This document shows positions 45,188 to 54,255 of a stretch of DNA of 64,000 nucleotides, one piece after another. A program made the translations under genes and the position numbers. This DNA is from Streptomyces sp. TLI_235 (lineage in GTDB: Bacteria > Actinomycetota > Actinomycetes > Streptomycetales > Streptomycetaceae). The DNA lies in the NCBI GenBank assembly GCA_002300355.1, contig NSGV01000004.1:124001-188000 (forward strand), in the 5' to 3' direction. Positions within the stretch are counted from its first letter, which is position 1; each line of letters begins with the position of its first letter. The notes below the pieces were generated by a model. That model did not search any database and had not been told where the DNA came from. It saw only the letters and a program-made list of their open reading frames with translations.

Positions 45188-46588
45188 TCAGCGGGTGCGG
45201 GGCCGCAGCGCCAGGGCGATCGGCGTGCCGAGCGCGCAGGCGAGCGCGCAGACCGTCCACACCGCGGTGTAGGCGGACTCCTGCGCCACGCCCGGGCGCA
45301 GCAGCAGGTGGTCCAGGACGGCGGCCGCACCGGCGCCGGCAGCCGCACCCGCCAGCGACTTGAGGGTGTTGTAGACGCCGGTGCCGATCCCGGTCTGGTC
45401 CCGGGGCAGGCGCCGCATCAGCAGCCCCGGCAACAGGCTGAGTCCGAGCCCGGCCCCGAAGCCGCAGACCGCGCCCGGCACCGCGAACTGCCAGAACGCG
45501 TGGTGGCCGGCGGCGATCGCCGCGTAGCCCGCGGCGCAGAGCGCGAAACCGACGGCGAGGACGCCCGCCGCGCCGAACCGCCGCGCCAGCCGGTCGGCGA
45601 GGACGGCACCGGCCATCGCGGCGACCGTCTGCGGCAGGTACAGCAGCCCGAGCTGCAGCGGCACCGCCGCGAGGCCGTACCCGGTCTCGGCCGGGTCCGC
45701 GGCCTCGAACGCCAGGGTCGGGCCCTGGGCGCCGTACAGCGCGCAGCCGAGCAGGAAGCTCAGCGCGAAGACCGGCGCGGTCGCCCGCCGGGCCAGCAGC
45801 CGGACGTCCACCATCGGCCCGTCGGCGCGCAGCTCGTGGCGGACGAACAGGACGAGCAGCACCGGGCCGAGCACCAGCAGCAGCACGGCGACCGCCCCGG
45901 GCAGGACGGCGCTGCCGCCGAGCCCGGCCAGCAGCAGGCTCAGGCCCAGCGAGAGCAGCACCGCGCCCGGCCAGTCGATCCGGCTCTGCATGCGGGTCCG
46001 CGAGTCCGGCACGAGCCACCACACCACCGGCAGCGCCAGCAGCGGCAGCACCGCGAGCGCCCACAGCAGCGGACGGGTGGCGCCGTCACCGGCCCCGAGC
46101 CCGCCGACCGCCAGGGCGCCCAGCGTCGAGCCGACCGTCAGCGAACCCACCAGCGGGCCCACCGCCCGTCCGCCGCGCTCCTCGCCGAGGCCGTCGCGCA
46201 GGATCGCGAACTCCAGCGGCAGCCAGCACGCCAGGAACCCGGCCAGGGCACGGCCGAGCAGCAGCACCGGCAGGTCGGGGGCGAGCGCCGTGCACAGCGC
46301 GCCGAGCATCGTCAGCACGACGGTGGCACGCAGCATCAGCCGGTGCCCGTACAGGTCGCCGAGGCGCGAGGTGAGCGGGACGGCGACACCGGAGACCAGG
46401 AACTCGACACCGAGGGCGAGGCTGAGATCGGCCGCGTCGAGGTGCAGCCGTTCGCCGAGGCGGGGCAGCAGGATCGGGAAGCCGCCCTGCAGCACGCCGC
46501 TGGCGAACTCCACCAGCACGAGCAGCGGGACGGTCGCGCGGACCGCGGTCCGGACGGGGGCGACCGCGGCGGGGAGGGTATCGGTCAT
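45188..46588 (-). CDS. MFS transporter (14 TM)
   Basis: This 466-residue transporter starts near MTDTLPAAVAPVRTAV and has about 14 helices. FLVSGVAVPLTSRLGDLYGHR (motif A region), GRALAGFLACWLPLEFAIL and FGAGLGLSLLPGLLMRRLP support the drug:H+ antiporter-2 subclass. It is divergent from a two-domain AsnC regulator (start 46711), which probably responds to an amino-acid-like ligand and controls it. ATG 46588 is chosen; GTG 46594 is in frame. Confidence 0.88.
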   Translation of the reverse strand: MTDTLPAAVAPVRTAVRATVPLLVLVEFASGVLQGGFPILLPRLGERLHLDAADLSLALGVEFLVSGVAVPLTSRLGDLYGHRLMLRATVVLTMLGALCTALAPDLPVLLLGRALAGFLACWLPLEFAILRDGLGEERGGRAVGPLVGSLTVGSTLGALAVGGLGAGDGATRPLLWALAVLPLLALPVVWWLVPDSRTRMQSRIDWPGAVLLSLGLSLLLAGLGGSAVLPGAVAVLLLVLGPVLLVLFVRHELRADGPMVDVRLLARRATAPVFALSFLLGCALYGAQGPTLAFEAADPAETGYGLAAVPLQLGLLYLPQTVAAMAGAVLADRLARRFGAAGVLAVGFALCAAGYAAIAAGHHAFWQFAVPGAVCGFGAGLGLSLLPGLLMRRLPRDQTGIGTGVYNTLKSLAGAAAGAGAAAVLDHLLLRPGVAQESAYTAVWTVCALACALGTPIALALRPRTR

Positions 46589-46710
46589 GGGCACATCCGT
46601 GGGGGCCGGAGGGGGCGGTGGGGGTGGCCGTAAGGATGGCTAACCTGGGGGCCGACGAGCCCCAGCCGCACGATTTCGCATCTGCGGCCCCCTCCGCGCA
46701 AGGATCGGCC

Positions 46711-47738
46711 ATGATCGACGAGCTGGACCTCGCCCTGGTGGACGCCCTCCGGGTCGACCCGCGGGCACCGTGGTCCCGGCTGGCCGGCCCGCTCGGCGTC
46801 GACCCGGCCACCCTCTCCCGCCGCTGGGCCCGCCTGGAGGCCGACGGCGACGCCTGGGTCACCTGCTACCCCTCGGCCGACCGGATCGGCCGCGGACTGA
46901 CCGCCCTGGTCGAGGTCGAATGCCGCTCCGGCCGGGTGTCCGAGGTCGCCCACGCCCTGGCCGGACACCCGCAGATCGCCTCCGTCGAGATCGTCACCGG
47001 CAGCGCCGACCTGCTGCTCACCGTTGCCGCCGCCGACCCGGCCGCCCTCGCCGGACACCTGCTGGAGCAGATCTGCGCCGTCCCCGGCATCCGGCGCACC
47101 CGGACGGCGCTGGTCGAACGGACCCTCCGCGAGGGCAGCCGGTGGAGCGGCGGCGCCCTCGACGCCGAACAGCGCCGGGCGATCGCCGAACCCCCGGGCA
47201 CCGTCCGCAACCCGCGCGCCACCCGGCAGATCGAGGAGGACCTCGCGCTCATGCAGGCGCTCGGCGGGGAGACGGCCGGATGCCGTACGCCGAACTCGCC
47301 GGGCGGACCGGCCTGCCCACCTCCACCGTCCGCCGCCGACTCGCCGAACTGCGGGACTCCGGACGGATGGTGCTGCGCTGCGACGCCTCGTCGCGGGTCA
47401 CCGGCAGCCCGCTCGCCGTCCTGCTCTGGCTGGACGCCCCGGCCGGCCGCCTGGAGGAGGCCGCACGGTGGCTGGCCGGCCTGCCGCAGGCCCGGATGTG
47501 CGCGGTGACCGTGGGCCAGGCCAACCTGGCGCTCTACCTGATCGTCCACCGCCTCCCCGAACTGCGCAGGCTGGAGGAGGAACTGACCCGGCGCATCCCC
47601 GACCTGCGGGTACGGGACCGGCTGGTGACGCTCCGCACGGTGAAACTCGTCGGCCGCCTGCTCACCGCGGACGGCCGCGCCCACGGCTACGTCCCGATCG
47701 ACCCGTGGCCGAACGGAAGCGAGCGGGACGGGCGGTGA
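46711..47738 (+). CDS. tandem-domain Lrp/AsnC regulator (frameshifted by one base)
   Basis: When repaired this is an AsnC regulator of about 342 residues with two helix-turn-helix/RAM units, a type common in Streptomyces. Unit one is MIDELDLALVDALRVDPRAP, DPATLSRRWARLEADG, then LTALVEVECRSGRVSEVAHA. After a minus-one shift near 47268 in a GGCGGGG run, unit two reads MPYAELAGRTGLPTSTVRRR and CAVTVGQANLALYLIVHRL. ATG 46711 follows AAGGATCGGCC. It is divergent from an MFS pump and upstream of amino-acid genes. Confidence 0.87.
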
Positions 47739-47771
47739 AGCCGGCGGCCCGCCCCCGACGGACACGCCGAA

Positions 47772-47819
47772 CCGCCCGGGGCCGGTCACGGCGGGGCGTG
47801 GGCCGTGGACCCCGGGCGG
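47772..47819. terminator. convergent terminator between AsnC and M20 genes
   Basis: CCGCCCGGGG (47772-47781) pairs with CCCCGGGCGG (47810-47819), and the 28-base interior can form further pairs. It lies between two converging stops. Confidence 0.6.
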
Positions 47820-47847
47820 CTCGGTCGTCGAGCGGTGTGTCCGTGCG

Positions 47848-49061
47848 TCAGCCGCGGGCGAGCCGGCCGAGCGCCAGGGCGGCCAGCAGGGACGCCGCGT
47901 CCGGGAGCACCGCGTCGTCGAACTCCGCCTGCGCCGAGTGGTTGTACGCCGCCGTGAACGGATCACGGTCGGCCGGGCAGGCGCCGACCATCAGGTAGGC
48001 CGAGGGCACCAGTTCGGCCAGCACTCCGAAGTCCTCCGAGCCCGCCAACGGCCTGGGCATCTCCACGTAGCGGTCGCCGCCCAGCAGCTCCCGCGCGGTG
48101 TCCGCGGCGAACGCCGCCTCGCCCGGGTCGTTGACGGTCAACGGGTAGCCCGGCTCCCACACGGCCGCCACCTCCATGCCGTGCGCCTCGCCGACACCGC
48201 GCACCACCCGCACCGACTCCTCGGCGACCCGCGCCCGTGCCTCCGGGGAGAAGGAGCGGACGGTCGCCGCGAACACCGCCTCGTCCGGGATGACGTTCTC
48301 CACCGTGCCCGCGTGGAACGTGCCGACGGTCACCACCACCGGGTCGAAGACGTCGAACCGGCGGGTCACCACCGTCTGCAGCGCCAGCACAGCCTCGCAG
48401 GCCGCCGGGACGGGTCGAGCGCCAGCTGCGGGCTCGACCCGTGGCCGCCGCGGCCCCGCACCGTCACCCGGAGCGTGTCCGAGGCCGCCATGATCGGGCC
48501 CGGCCGGCTCGCCACCCAGCCGCCCGGCAGCAGTGCCGCGCCCACGTGCAGCGCGTACGCCGCCACCACCCGCTCGCCGGCCGCGTCCAGCACCCCCTCA
48601 CCGACCATCAGCTCCGCGCCGCCGCCGCCCTCCTCGCCGGGCTGGAACATGAACACCACGCTGCCCGCCAGCTCCTCCCGCCGCTTCGCCAGCAGCTTCG
48701 CCGCGCCGACCAGCGCGGCGGTGTGCAGGTCGTGGCCGCAGGCGTGCATCGCCCCCGGTACCTGCGAGGCGTACGGCAACGCCGCCGTCTCCTGCACCGG
48801 CAGAGCGTCCAGGTCGGCCCGCAGCAGCACGGCCGGGCCCGGGCGGCCGCCGCGCAGCACCGCGGTCACCGAGCTCAGCTTCTCGCCGAGGGTGATCTCC
48901 AGCGGCAGCCCGTCCAGCGCCGCGAGCACCCGGGCCCGGGTCAGGGGCAGGTCCAGCCCGATCTCCGGCTCCCGGTGCAGGGCCCGGCGCAGCTCCACCA
49001 GGCCAGGTCGCAGCTCTTCGGCCGACTCGCGCAGCGCGGACAGATGAACGGGAGCCGACAT
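47848..49061 (-). CDS. M20 family amidohydrolase / aminoacylase (frameshifted by one base)
   Basis: The repaired protein of about 404 residues is an M20D peptidase of the hippurate hydrolase/N-acyl-amino-acid hydrolase type. ELRRALHREPEIGLDLP, MHACGHDLHTAALVGAAKLL (metal Cys/His pair), FQPGEEGGGGAELM (catalytic and metal Glu) and RPLAGSEDFGVLAE (last metal Glu) are all present. The frame shifts minus-one near 48412, between QLALDP and EAVLALQTVVTRR. ATG 49061 has AGGAGGAGTGGCC. It is followed on the same strand by the AsnC side and preceded by a deleted permease. Confidence 0.88.
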
Positions 49062-49231
49062 GGCCACTCCTCCTGGGTAGACGGTCCCCGAATCGTCCCC
49101 CCACCCACCGCGGCCTCCCGTGAACCGCACGGATCGGCCGCCCGCCCCCACCCATGCGCACGAATGCGCCGACGGCCGGCGCCCGCGCCCTGACCCCGCA
49201 CCCGGACGCCGCTGCCGCCGCCGGAACGACC

Positions 49232-49886
49232 CTAAGGTCGCGAGCCCGGGCCGGGCCAGCGGGCCGGGTCAGCGGCGGGTGGGCAGGGTGCGCGCAGGCC
49301 GTATGCGGCGGCGCCGACGGCGACGACTGCGGAGCCGGACAGGACGGAGGTGGCCGGCAGGGCCAGTGCCAGGGCCAGGCAACCCGTGACGCCGCGTACG
49401 GGGACGGCGCGGGGCGGGCGGCGCTCGGCGGAGGTGAGGGTGAGGGCCGAGGCGTCGGCGATCGCGTAGTAGAGGAGGACGCCGAAGGAGGAGAAGCCGA
49501 TCGCGCCGCGGACGTCCACCGTGGCGGCGAGCACGGCGACCACCGCCCCGACGGCCAGCTCGGCGCGGTGCGGCACCTGGAACCGCGGGTGGACGGCGGC
49601 CAGCGCGTGCGGCAGGTGCCGGTCGCGGGCCATCGCGAGCGTGGTCCGGGAGACACCGAGGATCAGGGCCAGCAGCGAGCCGAGCGCCGCGACCGCCGCC
49701 CCCGCCCGGACCACCGGGACCAGACCAGGCGCGCCCGCCGCGCGGACCGCCTCCGCCAGCGGAGCCGAGGCCTCGCCCAGCGCCTTCGGGCCGAGCACCG
49801 CCAGCAAGGCCGATCACCACCGCGTCGAACAGGCCCAGGTGCCGTCCGAGCCGCGGCGGCCCGGCCTGCGCTGTCGGTGTGGACAT
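49232..49886 (-). pseudogene. APC-family amino acid permease with large internal deletion
   Basis: The gene starts at ATG 49886 as MSTPTAQAGPPRLGRHLGLF, then DAVVIGL, the first helix of an amino acid-polyamine-organocation permease. Near 49808 it jumps, in another frame, to VLGPKALGEASAPLAEAVRAA and the last transmembrane helices (ALGSLLALILGVSRTTLAMA, FSSFGVLLYYAIADASAL). Roughly 250-300 residues covering the middle helices are missing. The remnant cannot transport. The intact ancestor would have matched the adjacent M20 hydrolase and AsnC regulator. Confidence 0.75.
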
Positions 49887-49976
49887 CGTGCACTCCCCCC
49901 CGGGACGGATCCGAACCCGCCGCACCCTGGACGATCGCGGTGTCCGACAGCTGAACGGGGGAGCGAGGCAGGCCGC

Positions 49977-50807
49977 TCAGACGCCTGCGGCGACCAGCAC
50001 CGCGTCCGTGCCGAAACCGAGCAGCAGACCGACCAGGATCATCCACGTGGTCAGCTCCTTCATCGCCGCCCGCCGCGCGACGGCCAGCAGCTCGATGACC
50101 ACATAGAGGATCGAGCCGGCCGCCAGGCCCAGAAAGGCGACACTCACCGTCTCGTCCACCACCTGCTGCCCGATGAGCGTGCCGACGAAGGTCGGCCCGC
50201 CGCCGATCAGCCCGAGCACCGCCAGGCTGCCCCAGGAGGGCCGCTCGCCAGCGGCGGCCAGCGGGGCGACGATGCCGAACCCCTCGGTGGCGTTGTGCAG
50301 GCCGAAGCCGACGACCAGCAGCACGGCCAGCGAGATGTCGCCCGCCGCGGCGGCGCTGCCGATCGCCAGGCCCTCGGCGAGGTTGTGCAGACCGATGCCC
50401 ACCGCGATCATCAGCGCGAGGTCCGCCGCACGGGAACGCGTCCGAACGGCCGGCTCGGTGGCCGCCGCGGCGCCCGGGCCGGCGGAGAGCGGCGGGGCGG
50501 GCGCGCTGCGCCGGGCCACCCACCGGTCGTAGCGGACGAGTCCGATCAGACCGACCGTCAGGCCGGCCGCCAGCACCGCGCCGTCCTGCGCCGCGGTGCC
50601 CCAGTCGTGGTCGGCGAGCGCGGTGTCGACCGGCTCCCAGGCCGCGGCGAGGATGTCCCAGAGCAGGAACAGCAGGATGCCGATCGCCGTCGCGTTCAGT
50701 GCGGCCCGCAGCCGCGGCGCCGGACGGCGCAGCCGGCCGACCGGTAGGCCGAGGAAGATGGTGAGACCCGCGACGGCACCGAGCAGGGCGATCTGCGGAC
50801 CGGACAT
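49977..50807 (-). CDS. ZIP family metal transporter, iron-box controlled
   Basis: This 276-residue ZIP protein has about eight helices. The metal-binding helices read GIGLHNLAEGLAIGSAAA (about 138-155) and GFGLHNATEGFGIVAPLA (about 165-182), with both HN..EG signatures. It imports or exports divalent cations (Zn, Fe or Mn). The IdeR/DmdR-like box 33 bases upstream suggests iron repression, pointing to iron uptake. ATG 50807 follows GGGAGGGTGTGTC. Confidence 0.9.
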   Translation of the reverse strand: MSGPQIALLGAVAGLTIFLGLPVGRLRRPAPRLRAALNATAIGILLFLLWDILAAAWEPVDTALADHDWGTAAQDGAVLAAGLTVGLIGLVRYDRWVARRSAPAPPLSAGPGAAAATEPAVRTRSRAADLALMIAVGIGLHNLAEGLAIGSAAAAGDISLAVLLVVGFGLHNATEGFGIVAPLAAAGERPSWGSLAVLGLIGGGPTFVGTLIGQQVVDETVSVAFLGLAAGSILYVVIELLAVARRAAMKELTTWMILVGLLLGFGTDAVLVAAGV

Positions 50808-50839
50808 GACACACCCTCCCGGGGAGCACCGCGGCCCCC

Positions 50840-50858
50840 TGTGGTTAGGCTTACCTAA
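50840..50858. promoter_or_regulatory. IdeR/DmdR-type iron box
   Basis: TGTGGTTAGGCTTACCTAA matches the actinobacterial iron-box consensus TTAGGTTAGGCTAACCTAA at 15 of 19 positions, including the whole GGTTAGGCT core and the ACCTAA arm. It lies 33-51 bases upstream of the ZIP start, over its promoter. Confidence 0.78.
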
Positions 50859-51029
50859 GGATCATCACTCCCAGCCTGGCCCGCCCGTCGCCCGCCCGCA
50901 TCTCCGGCCCACCGCCCGGGCGGGCCCAGGGCAGGCCGATCGCAGAACCGAACAGGGGCGGGGGAGGCCCGGAGGTGTCGGATCGACCCGCGCCCCCGGC
51001 CGTAGCGTCGCACGCGAAGGAGAAGCCCC

Positions 51030-51065
51030 GTGATCCCGACCGACCGCTCCCGGGCCGCCGCATGA
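51030..51065 (+). CDS. 11-residue leader peptide coupled to the acetyltransferase
   Basis: GTG 51030 opens a tiny frame, VIPTDRSRAAA, closed by TGA 51063-51065. It has a better ribosome site (GAAGGAGAAG, about 8 bases upstream) than the acetyltransferase, whose ATG (51062-51064) overlaps its stop as ATGA. Ribosomes would therefore reach the main gene by re-initiation. The arginines could allow attenuation, but this is inference. Confidence 0.55.
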   Translation: MIPTDRSRAAA

Positions 51066-51562
51066 GCGCGCCGGTGACCGTCACGGCGATGCTCTCCGAG
51101 CACGCCGGGCAGGTGCTCGCGATCTACCGGCTCGGGATCGACGGCGGCGACGCGACCTTCGAGACCACCGCCCCCGACTGGGCGGCGTTCGACGCCGCCC
51201 GACTCCCGCAGCACCGCCTGGTCGCCGTCGACGGCGGCGGCCGGGTGCTGGGCTGGGCCGCGGTCTCCCCGGTCTCCGCCCGGCCCGCCCACGCCGGCGT
51301 GGTCGAGCACTCCGTCCACGTCCACCCCGACGCGCACGGCCGGGGCGTCGGCCTCGCCCTGCTCCGGGCCCTGCTCGCCTCCACCGACGCCGCCGGCATC
51401 TGGACGGTGCAGTCCGGCGTCTTCCCGGAGAACACCGCCAGCCTCGTCCTGCACGCCAGGGCCGGGTTCCGGGTCGTCGGCACCCGCGAGCGCGCCGGCC
51501 GGCACCACGGCCGCCGGCGGGACGTCGTCCTGCTCGAACGCCGCAGCCCCGCCGTCGACTGA
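51062..51562 (+). CDS. GNAT N-acetyltransferase, phosphinothricin-acetyltransferase-like
   Basis: This 166-residue GNAT enzyme resembles the Pat/Bar/MddA group that acetylates phosphinothricin, methionine sulfoximine or similar amines. Support comes from IYRLGIDGGDATFETTAPDW (about 21-40), LGWAAVSPVSARPAHAGVVE, the acetyl-CoA loop HPDAHGRGVGLALLRALLA and FPENTASLVLHARAGFRVVG. ATG 51062 overlaps the stop of a short leader frame and has no ribosome site of its own. Confidence 0.9.
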   Translation: MSAPVTVTAMLSEHAGQVLAIYRLGIDGGDATFETTAPDWAAFDAARLPQHRLVAVDGGGRVLGWAAVSPVSARPAHAGVVEHSVHVHPDAHGRGVGLALLRALLASTDAAGIWTVQSGVFPENTASLVLHARAGFRVVGTRERAGRHHGRRRDVVLLERRSPAVD

Positions 51563-51621
51563 CCGCGGCCGCACGGCCCGACCCGGAGGCCTGGGCGCCG
51601 CACAGCCTCGGTACACTGGAG

Positions 51622-51765
51622 ACTGCGAAGGGGAGTAATCCCGCAACACCGGTAGGTCGACATACTGGACGCCCGCACACCAGCGGACGGCCCGGCCACC
51701 GGGCCGCACCGCCTCGGCGGCGCGGTGGACGAGACCTTCGGCCAAGGCATGACCGGCGCCCGCGA
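51622..51765 (+). promoter_or_regulatory. yybP-ykoY manganese riboswitch
   Basis: A GAAGGGGAGUA segment (51627-51637) opens the aptamer, and GGUGGACGAGACCUUCGGCC (51725-51744) closes it with the conserved GAGACCUU pairing back to AAGGGGAGU. A GC-rich arm (51700-51727) lies between. TACACT at 51612-51617 is a suitable -10. The element precedes a TMEM165-family gene, its classic target, and would turn it on when Mn2+ is high. Confidence 0.8.
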
Positions 51766-51868
51766 CGGCGGGGGCCGACTCGTCGTGCCGGGCCGAGTCC
51801 TCCCCGCACCGCCCGCGACGGGTGATCGCCGAAGGAAGTCCGACCCGGCCCCAGTAGAAAGCCCCCGG

Positions 51869-52453
51869 ATGTCCCTCGACCCCCTGGCGATCCTCACCGC
51901 CTTCGGCCTGATCTTCCTCGCCGAACTCCCCGACAAGACGATGTTCGCGTCGCTGGCCATGGGCACGCGGATGCGCCCGCTCTACGTCTGGCTCGGCACC
52001 TCCAGCGCCTTCGTCGTCCACGTCGCGATCGCCGTCGGCGCGGGCAGCCTGATCGGCCTGCTGCCCAACCTCGTCGTCAAGCTCGTCTCCGCGGCCCTGT
52101 TCGCCTTCGGCGCCTTCATGCTGCTGCGCAGCGGCGGTGACGACGACGGCGCCGACGAGGCGGGGAACACCGTCACCGGGTTCTGGCCGGTGTGGACGGC
52201 GGCCTTCATGGCCGTGTTCATCGGCGAGTGGGGTGACCTCACCCAGATCACCACCGCCAACCTGGCCGCCACCAACGGCGAGCTGTCCACCGCCATCGGC
52301 TCGGCCGCCGCGCTGATCAGCGTCTCCGCCCTGGCCCTGATCGTCGGCCGGTTCATCGCCAAGCGCGTGCCGCTGCGCATGGTGCAGCGCGTCGGCGGTG
52401 CCTGCATGGCCGGCCTCGCGCTCTGGTCCGTCGTCGAGGCCTTCACCGGCTGA
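51869..52453 (+). CDS. TMEM165/GDT1 family manganese exporter
   Basis: This 194-residue membrane protein has two copies of the GDT1 motif: FGLIFLAELPDKTMFASLAM (about 12-31) and FMAVFIGEWGDLTQITTANL (about 111-130), each with the ExGD/ExPDK metal residues, within six helices. It exports Mn2+ (or Ca2+) from the cytoplasm. The Mn riboswitch upstream fits. ATG 51869 is used. The Mn exporter lies close to an iron-box ZIP transporter. Confidence 0.93.
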   Translation: MSLDPLAILTAFGLIFLAELPDKTMFASLAMGTRMRPLYVWLGTSSAFVVHVAIAVGAGSLIGLLPNLVVKLVSAALFAFGAFMLLRSGGDDDGADEAGNTVTGFWPVWTAAFMAVFIGEWGDLTQITTANLAATNGELSTAIGSAAALISVSALALIVGRFIAKRVPLRMVQRVGGACMAGLALWSVVEAFTG

Positions 52454-52466
52454 GGCCTTCACCGGC
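52436..52466 (+). repeat. exact 16-base tandem duplication across a stop codon
   Basis: GAGGCCTTCACCGGC occurs at 52436-52450 and again at 52452-52466, separated by a T. The TGA of the Mn exporter is made at the junction (CTGAGG). The second copy is untranslated. Confidence 0.75.
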
Positions 52467-52493
52467 CGCCCGTCCCGTCCCGCACCTGCTGCC

Positions 52494-52516
52494 GCCGCCG
52501 GTACCGTTCCGGCGGC
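52494..52516. terminator. hairpin between convergent genes
   Basis: GCCGCCGG (52494-52501) and CCGGCGGC (52509-52516) pair around a 7-base loop between the Mn exporter and the convergent MFS gene. Confidence 0.5.
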
Positions 52517-52559
52517 TGCAGTCCCGCGTGCCGGGCCTGCTCGGCCGTCCGTCCGGCGC

Positions 52560-53828
52560 TCAGCGGGCCCGGGCGGTCGCGGCGGCGGCCGGCAGCAGCG
52601 CGAGCGCGACGATCCCGCCGCCGAGCGCCAGCACGGGGTAGCCGGCCAGGTCGACCACGACACCGGAGGCCAGGCCCCCGGCGGCGCCGGACACGGCTAT
52701 CGCGACGTCCACCATGCCCTGCGTCCGGGCCCGGGTCGCCAGCGGCACCGCGTCCGTGATGATCGCCGTGCCGGAGACCAGCCCGAAGTTCCAGCCCAGG
52801 CCCAGCAGGGCGAGGGCCAGCGCCAGCAACGGGACGGACCCGCCCGGGGCGAAGGCCGCGAGCACACCCGCCGCCAGCAGCGTGGCACCGGAGGCGGCGG
52901 CCACGGCGGCCCGCCCGTACCGGTCGACCAGACGGCCCGTCAGCGGCGAGGGCAGGTACATCGCGCCGACATGGATCGCGATCACCAGGCCGGCGGCCGA
53001 GGTGCCGTGGCCCATGTCGTGCAGGTGCACCGGGGTCATCGTCATCACCGCCACCATCACCACCTGGGTGAGCACCATCACCAGGGCGCCGAGCACCACC
53101 GCGCCGCGCACCCCGGCCGCCCGCTCCACGCCGCCGACCGCACCGCCCGCCCCGGCCGGCCGGGCCGCGTCCAGCGCGCGGGCCAGCAGCAGCGGATCCG
53201 GGCGCAGCCAGACCGCCAGCACGGCGGCCGCCGCCGCATACGCCACGCCGGCCAGCAGGAACGGACCCGCCAGACGCGGAACACCGATCCCCACGGCGAG
53301 GGAGCCCGTCGGCGCGGCCAGGTTCGGGCCGACGATGCCGCCCAGCGTGGTGGCGACCAGCACGGTGGAGACCGCGCGGGCCCGGTGCGTCGGCGCCGCG
53401 AGGTCCGCGCCGGCGTAGCGGGCCTGCAGGTTGGTGGCCGTCCCCGCCCCGTAGACCAGCAGCGCCGCGAACAGCAGCACCGGGCTGTGGGCGACCGCAG
53501 CGGCGATCACACCCGCACTGCCGACAGCCCCCGTGGCATAACCGACGGCCAGCCCCGGACGGCGCCCCCGAGCCTCGGACAGACGGCTCACCGCGATCGC
53601 CGCCAGCGCGCTGCCCGCCGTGAACAGGGCGGTGGGCAGCCCGGCCAGACCGGCCGTCCCGAGCATGTCCTGCGCCAGCAGGGCGCCCACGGTGATCCCG
53701 GCGGCCAGCCCGGCCCCGCTGAGCACCTGGGAGACGACCAGCACGGTCAGGACACGGCGCTGCGCCGCCTCGGCGGAGGCGGCATCGACGGCGAACGCGG
53801 TCGCGTACGTCGGGGCGGTACTCGTCAC
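52560..53828 (-). CDS. MFS transporter (12 TM)
   Basis: This 422-residue permease has 12 helices. The motif A segment reads AVSRLSEARGRRPGL, motif C-like GTATNLQARYAGADLA, and the central region LTGRLVDRYGRAAVAAASGA is the second motif A. Sugar- or drug-exporter assignment is not possible. GTG 53828 (VTSTAPTYATAF) is chosen over longer low-complexity extensions, with AAAGGG upstream. Confidence 0.88.
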   Translation of the reverse strand: MTSTAPTYATAFAVDAASAEAAQRRVLTVLVVSQVLSGAGLAAGITVGALLAQDMLGTAGLAGLPTALFTAGSALAAIAVSRLSEARGRRPGLAVGYATGAVGSAGVIAAAVAHSPVLLFAALLVYGAGTATNLQARYAGADLAAPTHRARAVSTVLVATTLGGIVGPNLAAPTGSLAVGIGVPRLAGPFLLAGVAYAAAAAVLAVWLRPDPLLLARALDAARPAGAGGAVGGVERAAGVRGAVVLGALVMVLTQVVMVAVMTMTPVHLHDMGHGTSAAGLVIAIHVGAMYLPSPLTGRLVDRYGRAAVAAASGATLLAAGVLAAFAPGGSVPLLALALALLGLGWNFGLVSGTAIITDAVPLATRARTQGMVDVAIAVSGAAGGLASGVVVDLAGYPVLALGGGIVALALLPAAAATARAR

Positions 53829-54060
53829 AGGGCGGGCCCTTTCGGCGGCAGGACGGCAGTGGCCGCCGCGGGCCCGACTCTGCGGCGGACCCGAACGGCG
53901 GTCGGGGGCGGTCGGGACGGCGGACAAGGGCATCATGCCGTCGGCGGCCCCGCAGCGGGAGGGGCCCCTACGCCTTCCCGTCCGTCGGATCGACGGCCGC
54001 GACACGTGCGGCGCCCTGAGCGCGATCCGCACGCGGACGGCCCGCTGCACGGCCGGACCG

Positions 54061-54180
54061 GCGCCGCACCTGCACCGCCGCTCGCCGGACCTCTTCCTGT
54101 ACGCGGCCGCGTCGCTCGGCGTGGCCCCGGCGGACCGCCTGGTCGTCGAGGACAGCCCCGAACTGCTCGAACGGATCTGA
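54061..54180 (+). pseudogene. C-terminal fragment of a HAD-superfamily phosphatase
   Basis: The last 40 codons read RRSPDLFLYAAASLGVAP, then ADRLVVEDSPELLERI. This is the motif III/IV region of beta-phosphoglucomutase-like HAD hydrolases (Lys/Pro-Pro-Asp helix and VVEDS). No upstream frame supplies the DxDxT nucleophile or cap. It is a remnant, ended by TGA 54178-54180. Confidence 0.6.
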
Positions 54181-54198
54181 CACCGCGTCGACGGACCG

Positions 54199-54241
54199 AC
54201 GGCCGGGGCGGAGCCGCAGAACGCGGCGCCGCCCCGGCCGT
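54199..54241. terminator. strong hairpin terminator
   Basis: ACGGCCGGGGCGG (54199-54211) pairs perfectly with CCGCCCCGGCCGT (54229-54241), and the interior forms a second GCCGC/GCGGC stem. It lies 15 bases after the VOC gene stop on the minus strand. Confidence 0.75.
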
Positions 54242-54255
54242 GGTGCTTCCGGGGG

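Noticed and set aside
53829..54060. Open frame linking the HAD fragment to upstream DNA
   Set aside because: The upstream part has no HAD motif and is antisense to the MFS gene and its promoter.
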